DNA from: Leptoclinus maculatus
Lineage: Eukaryota > Chordata > Actinopteri > Perciformes > Stichaeidae
NCBI GenBank assembly: GCA_032191485.1
Contig: JAVDOI010000008.1
Span: forward strand, 23,174,549-23,238,548
DNA length: 64,000 nt
Direction: 5' to 3'
In this document: positions 35,301-47,275 of the stretch, in pieces
Layout: the number at the start of each line of letters is the position of its first letter
Position numbering within the stretch: position 1 is the stretch's first letter
Notes under the pieces: generated by a model
Databases searched by the model: none
Seen by the model: the letters and a program-made list of their open reading frames with translations, nothing else
Told to the model about the DNA's origin: nothing
Translations under genes and position numbers: made by a program

Positions 35301-38300
35301 CCAGCAGTTTACACAAATACAAACCACTTCATGAATATGCAGGTAAGCAAATGAGTGAATGAATTAACAATGTTTCTGTTTGATAGGTTACTGTTTTTTG
35401 TTTTAAGTGGTCAATATTACACATTTTAAACTCTATGAATATTGTTAAAAGTCTTTTTAGTGCTTATAGCAGAATTACCAAGTGGTGTAAAGACTGAATA
35501 TATGCAGTAGTAGTCTTTGAAATTATACAATTTTGACACATTTTGAATGAACGTAAAACCTTTGAAATATTAGCAGTGTCATTCCAGAAGTGTGTGCTGT
35601 TCAAAGGGCCCATTCACTGTGCATCTCTGCGAGGAAAAGCAGAAGGAAAAGCCAGTGAGAGTTAGAGAAGAAAGTAATAGTGGAATCAGCAGACTGAGTG
35701 AGAGTGAGGGATTCACACCGTAGCAGCACGAAAGAGCTCGTGAGAACAAAACTGTGTGTTCGAGCGAGCAGACACTCAGACTATTTCCAGCGCGGAAATC
35801 GGATTTCACAGGTTGTGTTCCTGTTTTTTTGTCGAACGCTCTTCTGTTTTGGGGTTGGGGGGGGGATGAATCACTGTAATTCACTGGTACACGATGGAGG
35901 AAGCCTGTCACACGCTCGTAAAACGGCTGGGAATCAGGTTCTGTGACTGCACTTGTTCAGTAGTCATGTGCACACACACACTAGACTGTTTTCCTCACCC
36001 GTTCCCTTAACATTTACTACTGCACCCACAATTTAACATCAATTTAATGACTGTAACTATATAATAAAACTGTCCCAGACCAACTTCCTGGCTACTGACC
36101 ATGTACATAAGTTGTGTGTAAACATGTATTTTTAAAGTGCAACACAATTCTCCATGTTTGATGCTGGATTTACGCGGAATCAGGCAGACGATACAGGCTT
36201 TGACGACTGAATTTCAAGGATGCAGAGTCATTGAATCCCGCCGACTGTTGAGGATCCCTCGAATTCTACTGAGGAATCAGTACTAAGTTCAGAGAATTTA
36301 CAAGGATGCATGTATGTATCCTCTGAACACCCTCTTCCTTTTGCGCATGATGCGTTTCGCGTTTCCTGTCCCCTGATTTGGAACATGCTAATAAACTTTC
36401 AGTTATTTCACCTCAGCAAATTGTGTTTCTGAACAAATTTGTGGCGAGACATGGCAATCCAGTTACCTAATCTTCACTCATATTACATCTACAAAGCCTG
36501 ATTCATAAAATTGCTCGGACTTTCGCTGCGAGGCGAGCTATTAATAATCCTGAGGCCGACAACGGCAGAGAGAGCCAGCAATTTAAACATCTAACTTGCT
36601 GAATTAAGGCTTTATTTCAATACGCCAGAGTGGGTGGTTGTTGGAAGTGGAAAGACTGAACTAACCAGGACAGTTTGGTGAGCTTTATTTTGCTTCTGTC
36701 GAGTTTAAATGAAGTGCGTTTCACAATTGACGAGAGAGAAAAATACCGTGATTTTAAATGGAAACCAAAATCTCTGTAATGTACTGAATTGTTCTATATA
36801 AAGTAGAAAGGAAGGAGTTCTGCCTAGACTCTCTAGGAAGGACCCGTCCTACCAAGGAAGCATCCTTGACTTTGAGACAGTGCCTTGTATTACCCATACT
36901 ACCATACTATTTAGTATGCAAGAAAAAGATGTAGTATGTGCCAGTACATAGTATGTCAAATGCAGTATGGCATAAATACCATGATGTCCTACTTCATCCG
37001 GTCACATTTTGTAGTTTGCAAGCCAGCATGCTTTTCTGTCTATTCTGACTGTGGCGGCTGCAAACTAGCCAAACCAATTATGAACTGAATGATATGAGTA
37101 ATGATGAGTTGAGGTGTTAACTTTCCTGTCAGTGTGTTGCAGCCGACCATCCTGGCAAAAGACTGAGCCGCAGCATCACACCTCTCTACGTAGAGCAGCC
37201 TGGCTAATTGGACCGTGCCATTCTGCAGCAGCAAGAGGGGTGTTGTCGGGAACCTTTGCATCTGCGCCACAGCGGAGGAGTGTCTTCACACCCCTGCGAT
37301 TGACGATGGACTGGGCAGCCTTGTGTATATATTCTGCAGTTAGGAGATGGCGGAGTTAGTGTCCCTTGATCAGAAGAGCACTCACTATGTTGTTTAACCT
37401 AAGTTCTGTTTAATTATGTTGAGTTTATACTATTGTACATATTTTGGGTGAATAAAATCCCTATTTTTTCCACTTTACCTGCTCTCCCAGCTTTATGCGT
37501 ACCCTGGTCCCTCACACTGACCAACAATCCTTTGCGCAGCAGATTTATGTGAGCAAGAGGGTCAAAGTTAAATTGTTCCAATTGTATGCAAACTGCATGC
37601 AACAGTACGTACTTAAAGAAAAAAAGAAAAAAGTGACTGTGAAAATGTGATTTGGAACCCAGTGAATGTGTCAATCAGTGAAGCTGCTTATCTTCTCCCA
37701 GAACCAGTGTTCCACTTAAGATGCTCCGGCATCCTTATCTTGCTGTGTTGGTCCCATCTTTTTTGCAAAAAAGTTACTCCTTCCACTAGACATCGAGTCA
37801 AGACCGTAACATACGCATCCAATGTCCCATAGTTTACTGTAAATAATGGCCAAAAACATGTAAACAAAATGTTACTGTTCTCAAGAGTCATGCTAGTTTG
37901 ACATACAAGCTCATTACGATCTACTTCAGCGTCCCGCACCGCAGTATCGACAGTGAATACGGTGAAGCGCCTGTGTGTGTGTGAGTGCAGCGAGCACCAA
38001 CGTCAAGCAGCTCTGCTGGAGCACAGCGATAAAGACACTGAATCCAGGCTATTACTGTAAGACCAAACACAGAAAGGCAAACAAACAAGGAGCCGGTGTA
38101 GTGGTGCTTTAGAAAAAGAGCTCCATTGATCATCGATGATGTGGCGGTGAGACTTGTAGTGCTGACGAAGCCTGCTGTTGAAAGCAGGCTCCTGTACCAC
38201 TTCTGTACCAAAAATAGTCTAAAAGCTCGGGAAAAAAATTTAAAACTACACACGAGCAACATTGTGAAAAAGAAAACTGGAAAAAGGTTAAATATTGAAT

Positions 38301-39300
38301 GAATTAAAGAAGCATTTAGCGTTTTCCTTCGTGGCGGATGAAACAGCAACATTATGAGCAGCTGTCTTGAAAAAAAGGACTCTGCTGCAGAAAGCAGTGA
38401 GAAAATGCCTTCATGTCTACCAGTAGGCATGGCACACAACAGTATGTTCACTTAGCGCTGCCAGCTACACTATGTTCACCCTCTGCCTGCAAATCCTTCA
38501 TAGTGGAGGGGACAAGATAACTGCTGCTCCAGGTCTGAGGGGATCATACTGTACCCACAACATGTTGCTGGAGAATAAAGACAGCACGATGTTTTTTGGG
38601 GAACCTGACACTTAATATACTTGATTCATATCAACAACATGAGTAACTTTGCTTCGCATACATGCCTGCATATGGATGATTAAAACGACTAACTACTATC
38701 AGGGCAGAATCCAGAATACCTTCCTTTAAAACGTGTGGTTTTGCACCAAGTAAACATAACTCAACCTGTTGAAACTTGAAGAAGTTACTATATATTGTTG
38801 ACAAAGCAGTAAAACCTCCCGCTGTGGTTTGTTCCGTCTGCTTTTGACTTTATATACTGCTCCCTTTATAATGGGCTGAATTACATCTTGCAGTCACAGC
38901 ATTGATTTCTAGAAACATGCACAATGAACAATCAGAGGGAACGCTGGATACGCCATCATGCACACACGCAAACGTGTTTAAAGTACCAGCCTCAGTTGTA
39001 AGTAGGGCTAAAAGGTATAAAGGGTATACAGAGTACACTGCGTATGAATGGCACATAACAAAGAGGAGGTAGCAACTTCCATTACATAGACAGTTTGTGT
39101 TTAAAAAGTCAGAACGAGCAGAAAACGGTAATCTGCTAATTATTTCGGAAGACTGCGGTTGCAAGGGGTGCTAATGCAAGCAATCAATCAGTCAATCACC
39201 TGAAATCAAAACACGTTGTGGAATATGAAGAAAGCGAATCACGTTCTCTGGATTTTGTAAAGGCTTTCCTTACAAGAAAAAGTCAGCGGTGAAACAACAA
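32331..39300. other. Long non-coding stretch, few landmarks
   Basis: No gene recognised. Contents: CA/GT runs at about 33469-33489 and 33570-33590; an unidentified 88-codon minus-strand frame (33021-33287); a possible palindromic repeat end with TAGTATGC-type text at about 36890-36965; a minus-strand frame at 37921-38451 without motifs. Confidence 0.45.
33021..33287 (-). CDS. Unidentified 88-codon open frame
   Basis: This is a complete ATG-to-TAA frame of 88 residues with mixed, protein-like composition: N-terminus MATSQVVVKLNGF, then a segment with LFFNKLEIKECPYIILGDC, and a basic C-terminus. It is not low-complexity and is longer than neighbouring frames in AT-rich sequence. I recognise no domain, signal peptide or transmembrane segment. 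It lies in the presumed ADGRB1 intron on the same strand. A possible donor (ACAG|GTGGTT) lies a few codons after the start, which would favour a chance frame. It may be random, a fragment of a decayed element or a small gene. Treat as a question mark. Confidence 0.15.
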   Translation of the reverse strand: MATSQVVVKLNGFTMELETINIESISAEAELFFNKLEIKECPYIILGDCRLEHFHLFDKHDILLIESSMQTMSNCIKKCISFKLKFGL

Positions 39301-40699
39301 GTTCACTCACCGTGTGCTCGTGTAAGGGCATGGTTCCTTTCCCGACGGTGTATAGAAAGGGCTTTAAAGACATGATCAAGGCACTGGATCCAAGATGTGT
39401 GGTACCTGGCAGCAAACACTTTAGTCAAGTGGTCCGTGAGCAAGTGGAGAAATAACTCGCACAATGCAACTACCGCTGACTTGTGGTCAAGTCGTACCAT
39501 GGAGCCATTCATTAGTCTGACCGTCCACTTTATCAACCACCAGTGGGACTTCATCTTTCCCTGACTACCTCACCAAGGTTCGAGGGGACGCTGGAATCAC
39601 GGGGACTTGAAGAAAAGTCGCAAGTATGTACAACCACAGACAATGGTGCCAACACTGTCAAAGCACTGGCACTGAACGACTCCACAAGACCACAGTGGTT
39701 CGGCTAAAGGCTTCACCTCGCCATCGGTAGGTTAAAATGGGCCAGGTGTAACATTATCTTATAGTGTATGTTTTTGTATGTGCTTACACAACCAGTTTGA
39801 GTAACAGTTAAGAAATAATAACCCTGCTAGACATGCAGCTTGCCAAGGAAGTACCTTTGTGTTTGTTCAGAGAAGACCTTCAGCACATTGTGACCTGCCA
39901 CAGATCTGCCCTGAAGACAGTTGACAGACTCGGTTTCCTGGCTTATGAATTATTAGTAGCTGCAATAAGTCAACAACACAAACAGTAATGTTGACATTTG
40001 TTTTTGGACTAAAAGAGCTATTACAGTTGCACTTTTGTAATTTGAGTGTAATGTTTTTGCACTATGCCAAATCCTGAAATACTGTAACTAAAGAGCAGCT
40101 ACTTATTTTGTAATTTTCTGATTTGAGTGTTTTATTGTGTATATTGGATTGGGGGGAAAAAGGTCTTGTCCTGCCGTTATTGAATTTACTTTTCAATACA
40201 ATTTATTGGCTGCCAGATTGTATTGTATTAACAGTACAAGCAATGAGGCCAAGTAAACATGCACACTCAGATGCTGCCACAATACGTTATTTTGGACTAG
40301 TCTTTGCACAAGTAATCACGCCAATTCCTGCCATACTGTAACTGAAGAGTAATCGCTTTGAATGAATTTGCATTTTTGATTGTGTTTGAGTTGGTTGGGG
40401 TAAATAAACCTGCTGAACTTGAAGTCCCTTTTTATTTTTGCTTTGTACGACTTGGTTTTATTCTATTTGTTATTTTTCAGATATGGAAGTTACTTGAGAA
40501 AAGGTTTTGCATTCTTTTATATTTAATACTACAGTTTTGGACAATACATTTTCTTAAAATACCTTGAGGAATACTATGTGAAATATGTAAGTAATACAGT
40601 TAAGAGTACAATAATAGCCCAAAATGATCACGGTAATGTCCATCACCTTAATAATTACCATCATATTGGACGATAAGTCGATAATGTAACAGGCCTAGT
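39301..40699 (+). mobile_element. ZBED-like hAT remnant
   Basis: Transposase remnants at the left are followed by about 900 bp of AT-rich sequence and a right end reading ...cgataatgtaacaggcctag, which resembles hAT-type termini. No matching left terminus or target duplication was found, so the limits are approximate. Confidence 0.5.
39310..39720 (+). pseudogene. ZBED1-like hAT transposase fragment, multiply broken
   Basis: In the plus-strand frame from about 39325, VVPFPTVYRKGFKDMIKALD is followed by PRCVVPGSKHFSQ, again the segment upstream of the hAT catalytic core. The frame then stops at TAA (about 39453) and switches: TMEPFISLTVHFI lies in a second frame and TTDNGANTVKAL, the core segment with a TTDNxxN motif, in a third near 39640. 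At least two frameshifts and stops separate them. It is not functional. The first part is closely parallel to the fragment at 1234-1530. Confidence 0.75.
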
Positions 40700-42099
40700 T
40701 TTATATAAAGTTCCTAACCATTTGAGGATGTACAGTTAGTGTATGGGACATTGGTATGAGTGTGTGAGCTGTATATTTAGTTGTTAAACTGTAGCAACTT
40801 TTGTTTGTAAAAGATAAGTAGTACTGTTTTTTTTTTACTTTCACAGCAAAACCTGTGTCACTGGGAGAGAAGACATTAGAATGAAAGTAATATACAGCAA
40901 CTTTGTGCACTTTTACTCTCATGAAAAAAAACAATTGCATGCTATATAAATTGTGTACAAACAGAACAAAGGATCTTACAAATGGAAAAAAAGGCTGTTG
41001 TCAAACTCTATTTAAATCAACTGTTAATAAGATACTGTGTTACTGACAAAGCTATTGTTGTTTCCTAAATGCTGTCACATATGATGCACCTTGGTGGTGA
41101 CCATGAACTGCACTGTCCCTTGTTGCACACCATTTGTTGCACACTGGGTCCAAACAATAATTCTAATGTGAAAAACACTTTTGCATACATTTTGCACAGG
41201 AACAATGAGCTACCAGGACAACATTTGACATGTATTCATGTTCTATTTGATTTCTTCTTTGCAGGCTACTGGTCTGCAGTGTGTTTGTGGTAGGACCGTA
41301 ATGCTTTTATTTGTTAACAGGGCCACTAAATCTTTGATCTATGTCCTGTTCCAGTAATAAACCTTTGTCATACAGCTTATATGGTTACGCTGACCTCAGC
41401 CTGGTGACTCAGATGGTTGACAAAATAAGATGTTTAACAGGTTGAGAAACATTGTCAAGCTCGAACTGTTGCCTCATTTGCAATCATGTAACGTAATTTA
41501 ACGGACACAAATTTTCACGACTCAAAGGCTCATTTCTGACGATGAGCTCAACTCCATTTTTTTCTTCATAAACACAAGGATTTACAACCTTCTTGGTTCA
41601 GGATGTAATTTTGGACTTTATTAACCACTGAATTACTTGTGCAGCTTGGAGGATGCGTTCAATACGTGCGCAGCAGATTGCTACGCTAATACTTGTAGGC
41701 CAACACACATTGGCGGTAAACAGACGCTCGCACCAAGCCTACACGTACGCCATCTGATTTACAGCCAATGGACCCTCGTGGACCGACCGAAAGTATAACT
41801 TTGACTTTAGAATTGACAGCTGCGTTGAAACTGAGTTGGAAATCTGGTTGTAAAGGGTTTGATGAGGAGCTGCGATGGAGTCTGAGTGTGGGAATAAGAC
41901 AGAGGCCAGCGAGGCAGCACAGACCTGCACTGTCCTGTGTGTGTGGAGGGTTCCCAGGGTTGAAGGGCTCCATTGAGACGGACTCTCCTCTTTTCCTCTC
42001 ATTGCCATGCAAAAGGGGACCAGCTGCCCACACTCGGCCGTGACGGCTGAAATATTTACCACTCTGTTTACCGGGGACGTCCTGACTGACAGTGTTACA

Positions 42100-42117
42100 C
42101 CCCCCCCCCCCCCCCCC
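42100..42117 (+). repeat. C18 homopolymer
   Basis: Eighteen consecutive C residues. It opens a glycine-rich minus-strand frame that is an artefact. Confidence 0.9.
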
Positions 42118-44237
42118 ACCCACCAGCGATCCTCCTTTTCTTTACCTAAAACTCCATCCCTCCAGTTCTCCGTCTCCCATCACTCTTAACCTGAACCAGC
42201 GCTGGCTCCGAGCGTCTTACACTGGTTTCGTCGATAATAGACTCTTTGAGTGACAGATTTTAATCCTGTCCCATTCTAATGATATTTGCTCTTCCCTCAG
42301 TGTGTCACCCGCTATCAAAATGTCACAGGGAGATTTACAAGTGCATAAGCTGCCAAACAAAGCTTATTTTAGTCCGAGGCTGTAGGGCGGGGAGCAAAAA
42401 TCCATATATACTACAAATCAATGGGGGGAATTTATGGCTGGTACCTGTGGTCTCAAGATTGTGGACAGCCCGCATACAAAAGAATAAATGGCATGGATGG
42501 ATTTGATCTGTGTGTTTTCCAGTCTATCGTAGTATTTTGCCATACGCCTGGCAATGAACTTCTTACACAAATAAGGCTCTCTTCCTGGTTGTTGATGCAG
42601 TGTTTTTATTCCTGTTTTATTTAGTTTATGTCCTTGGACGGCCACCAGCGGACTTACAGCAATGATAGCGAGGGTTTAGAGGTTGTGAATTGATTCATAT
42701 GAACCTGGCCAATTACACATTCAAATGAACTTAGTCTTTAGCGAGAAAATGAAAAACAAATGCGGCATACATTTCTATATTATTATTGCACTGATCTTGC
42801 CAAAACGTATTTGTTTCCTCTGACTACTCACTTTAGCACCAATTGTGGATTAATCTGCTGCTGAAAATAGTCCCGAAAAAATGCCCTATTTCCTTCTGTT
42901 TGATAAAAACTACATTGACCAGCTGTTTCATAGAAAATCACTGCACCTTATATTTATATTACTTAAAACGGCAGACTTTAGAGCTCAAGTACCCACACAT
43001 GTACTACTTCTAATGACCAATAGGGGGGTGAATGAATGCTCCTCAAGTCTCCCTGTAAACTGTAAACCTGACATGACACAAGATTCTCTTTTCTATCTGT
43101 GTCATCTCCTTTTCTCTATCCTATCTATCTCGCTGCAGTTGCCATCTATGCCACGCTCATTTTAAACGCCTGTGGGGTGTTGGTGTGATTCCTCTGTGCA
43201 GAAGTAAAAAAATCAAATAATAAAAAAACACATGATGTGCCTTAAGGGCACAATTACCCAATGCCAGCCACTATTACTGTGGTTCCTCTACAATCATTCC
43301 CTGAGGGAAGTGGCCATGGAGCCAACACAGCACCTCCCTACTCCCCTGAGTAATGGATTTATGATATCCCCCTCTCCATATGGAGCCGTTGGCCAAATAT
43401 ACATACACAACCTGAAAGCATTTCTCTTCACTGCACCCATATGTTCATAACTCCTTCTGACTTATTCAACCAAAGCTGTCCTAAAGCATATATGCATTTC
43501 CTGTACGGGGCCATGCACACAGTTTTTAACAACTCGGCGTATGAGGATTAAGACTGACGGCGAGAGAAAAGCAATCATCTATAAAATGTCTTGAAAAGAA
43601 AAATCCACCTTTGGGTTTTAATACCGCTGTACATCAGTATATGAGGTTTAGAAATAAAGTGTTGTAATTTACTCACCTGGCCTTTTTCAAATCATTATAT
43701 TCCGTGACAGTTCAATTTCGATCGTAAAGAGAGAAAAAAAATGTACTAGCTGGAGTTTGTGAAACGAGAAGTCAACATTCTCCTAATTTAGTTCATGTCA
43801 GTAACTTAAATAATCAACATCAATAATCAGTCATTGTTAGACGCTCGGAACAACTGATGGAAAATAAAAATCAAGAATGTTCCAACATATCCAACAGGGT
43901 GACAGGTCTTCTCTTTCCTGAAAGTTTGAAGAAACCTTTGAAGCAGCATTCAGATGTCATATGGTGAAATAACAATTTGACAAAGTATGTTTAAATGAAC
44001 AGATAGTGAAGTAAATACATGCACATAATTGAAGAGACTTTAAGATTGTCTTCTATGGTCAACGTGTTCTGGGACTAGGACCACGGTATTTCTAACCCTC
44101 TGGCTATATGACGGGGTCCTACTGGGATTGTTTAGGTTGATGTGGGGGTCGCTGTGCTACAGTGAGAGACAGAGTGTGTCCCTGGTGTACACACATTGAC
44201 AGGCCAGCTTCATCACTGTGGACCAAGCCTATGGCAG

Positions 44238-44256
44238 CCCCCCCCCCCCCCCCCCC
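44238..44256 (+). repeat. C19 homopolymer
   Basis: Nineteen consecutive C residues followed by TCCCC. Length is likely unreliable in assembly. Confidence 0.9.
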
Positions 44257-46697
44257 TCCCCTACCCTTTAGTCACTATACATTCTGTCTCTTCCCAAACG
44301 TTCTGCTCTTTTTCAAAAACAGATATTTTGATCCACTTTTTATTTCCACTGTGTAACCCTACATTAAAGTAATGGGCTGTGGCATTTTCATTTCCATTAA
44401 TGCCTGTTTTTCCTGCTCTCACACTGATGGAAGCAAAAGTTTAGCTAGTTCATGAAAGTTTGAACATTTTTACTGCGAAGTCTTTACCAAGAAAAATCCT
44501 CGGCTGCACAGCCAGCAAAGCGTGATGTTTCCACATTTCTTTGGAAGAAATAGAAGAAAGAAAAAGACAAAAAAAAAACTTGGGTAGTTAGCATAAGCAG
44601 TGGCAGAGCAGACAATGAAAACAGTGCCAGCTGCGGAAACTCAAACTTCATCAACAAAGAATCTAATCTGTTCTTCCAGCTACAGGCAGAGATGGAAGCT
44701 TTGAGAGGTTCCAGAAAGGGCAGATGGTGGGGAGAGTGAATTAAAGGCCAACAGCCACAATCGCTTCCAACACATTTAGCTTCTTCATTAGACAACAGGG
44801 AGGGGAGGTGGGACAAGTGACACTTGATTTGGTATTTGCCTGTTGTCAGTTTGCGTCCACTGCTCTCTCTTTGACCCCGAGCCACAGCAAAACAATGGCT
44901 CTGTATCAAACAGCCTGATACTCTGCTCTGCAGAAAGTCAGAGCATCCAAACGTGTGTTTCTCTGCTGCCCTGAGGAGCTGCAAGACCTGATGTCAGTCC
45001 ATATTAAACAGCATGCTGACACTGTGTCAACCTAAAGTTCTAATCCTTTACCCTATCAACAACAGGACTTCTTTCAACAGACCCACTGGCACTTTTCAAC
45101 CGTGAAATGTCACAGCTGCCATCAGTCAGCATGCTAATAACAAGACTGGCTATTATATGTGCTGATGGAATTCAGAAAACCACTGACCAAGTCTTAATAT
45201 TTGATTAGCTAATTTCTATAAACCTTTCCCATCTGAACTCCACAGGGTAATAACAGTGTATAATGTGTACAGTCCTACTGCCCTCAAATGGCAAAACAAA
45301 TTAAATATATTTTAAGTGAATGTGGTTTTAATGAAGCAATTTACTCTCCATCAAAACAAGCCGAAATTTAAGGGCTAAATATACGTCAACACTATTTTAT
45401 AAACCTCACCCCACACACCCTGTAGGCTGACAAACATGAAAACATCCGGCCTCACCACAGCTAGAGGCGAGATGCTGGGGCAAAGTCAATGTGATCTTTT
45501 CACTCCATTACAGACGGTGACTCTTGGACTACTTTGGAATTGCTCACATACTGTAGCTCACCAGCGGTAACACTGGGTTATAAAACACTGGCTCACTGAG
45601 TTTAGGGTTGGGGTGCCATGGCAGAACGTTCGGGCAAAAAATTAAACTGGCTTAACTTTTGCAGCAAAGAAAAGTCGTGCACCACAGTGGCAAATTCCAT
45701 CTTTAGAATACTTTGTAACATGATTCCAACTGTTTTCTTTTCCATCCTCCTCTTCTCCTGCAATGTTTTAATGCCAGACAGGAGAATTAGCACCAACAGC
45801 TGTTTATCTCGATAAACACACTCCTTATATTCACATTACAGTTGTGGAAGCAAAAGCACATTCATTAGCATTTTCTACAGCCACATTAACCTGTTGACCT
45901 CACAATCATTGAGTCAAGGGTGTATTATCAAACTACTCTGCATTTATAGCGCCTGAATTCAAAGACCTTTGCCAGTTCTTTCATCCATTTGCACACAGAC
46001 TTACACACTGGCGGCAGCAAGCTACCACGCCCAACCATCGGGGTAGTTAGAGGTTCACTTTGAACACCTAATTACCCTAAATCACCTGTTATATGTTAAT
46101 GGTTGGTATGGGTTTAAATAAAGGGAACATTTTTACTGCACTGTGTTGTGATTCAATAAGAGACTTGATGACGGATCAAAATGAAACCTGTGTGTAGTGC
46201 AGTCAAAGTGCTCCCTGCAGCAGATGTGTTGTGAGGCTTCACTCTGTAACACCACCATACAACTGAGTGTTTCTGTAGTTCCAACATATCCAACAGAGTG
46301 ATAGGTCTTCTCTCTATCAGATGGTGGCATGTCAATTTCAGGAGTCACATTTTCCCAAGTAATCATTCATTTATGTCATATTAATGATTGAAACTGATAA
46401 ACTTAAAAATTAAGATCCAAGTTTAGATAAGTATCAGGTCAGAATTGGCAGATACCCAATATTGATGGACCCATATTGGGATCAGGGTAAAAAAGATTTT
46501 ATCTGGGGTAGTTACACTAAAAAAATTGCAGGTTTTATTTGTTTATATCTAACCCTTTGAATACATATATACTTGGATTGATGTTTACATGATCATGTTT
46601 AAATTGATCTAAAGCAGCAGAAAGGTAAGGGTTATTGTCCTTCATGTCATAATGACACTCATGATGTCCTCATTACGTGTGGAACATAATAACCAAG

Positions 46698-47275
46698 CGG
46701 TGACCTCCTGGTCTGGAAAGTGAAGATAATGCTGAAGTGTCTTGAACCTGCATTCTCTCTAGTGTCCACCAGGGGGCGACTCCTCTGATTGTATAGAAGT
46801 CTATGTGAAAATGACTCTACTTCTCTCTTGATTTATTACCTCAGTAAACATTGTAAACATGAGTTTATGGTCTCAATCTCTAGTTTCAAGTCTTCTTCAA
46901 TACAGCATGATGTTCATTTAGTAAATTATGGTCCATTTAGAGTCAAATAGACCATAAAGCAGAGTATGCTTTAGGGCGGGGCTACCTTGTGATTGACCAA
47001 TTGGAGTTGTCTGGTATGGGAGTTGTCTGTGTATTCATCTTACAACTTTAACCCTTTCACAGTGTGTTTCCAGCTCATGAAAGTTAATTGTAACCGTTTT
47101 GACCTAAATGTCTTAATCAGCGTTCGGTTGAACTTAGCTCCACCCTCTCCTGTCAATTGTGGTTCCTAAAAAACAAGATGGCAACCGCCAAAAGGCTGAA
47201 CTAGAGGGTTCAAAACTGCAGTCCACAAACCAAGGCGTGACACCACGGTGACTATATTTACCCTAGTATATAAAG
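46698..47275 (-). repeat. Interspersed repeat family X, copy D
   Basis: Inverted relative to copies B and C. It is the most complete uninterrupted copy: it contains the 'accagggggcgactcctctg' end also seen as a variant in copy A, the aataaatcaagagagaagta box inverted, the agagtatgctttagggcggg box shared with copy C, and the aagatggcaacc box. It has no open frame or terminal repeat that I can see. Confidence 0.78.

Larger units (their letters stand above)
40700..46697. other. Non-coding sequence with C-tracts
   Basis: No gene recognised. Contents: C18 at 42100-42117, C19 at 44238-44256, and a 36-bp phrase at 43879-43914 repeated with two mismatches at 46278-46313. Minus-strand frames at 41686-42123 and 44484-44984 are kept open by GC-rich or purine-rich runs and show no domain. 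Confidence 0.5.

Noticed and set aside
37921..38451. 176-codon minus-strand frame with hydrophobic stretches
   Set aside because: No recognisable family, hydrophobicity comes from T-rich sequence, and a second frame is open across it.
44484..44984. 166-codon minus-strand frame
   Set aside because: No motif; A/T-rich runs give leucine, serine and phenylalanine blocks.
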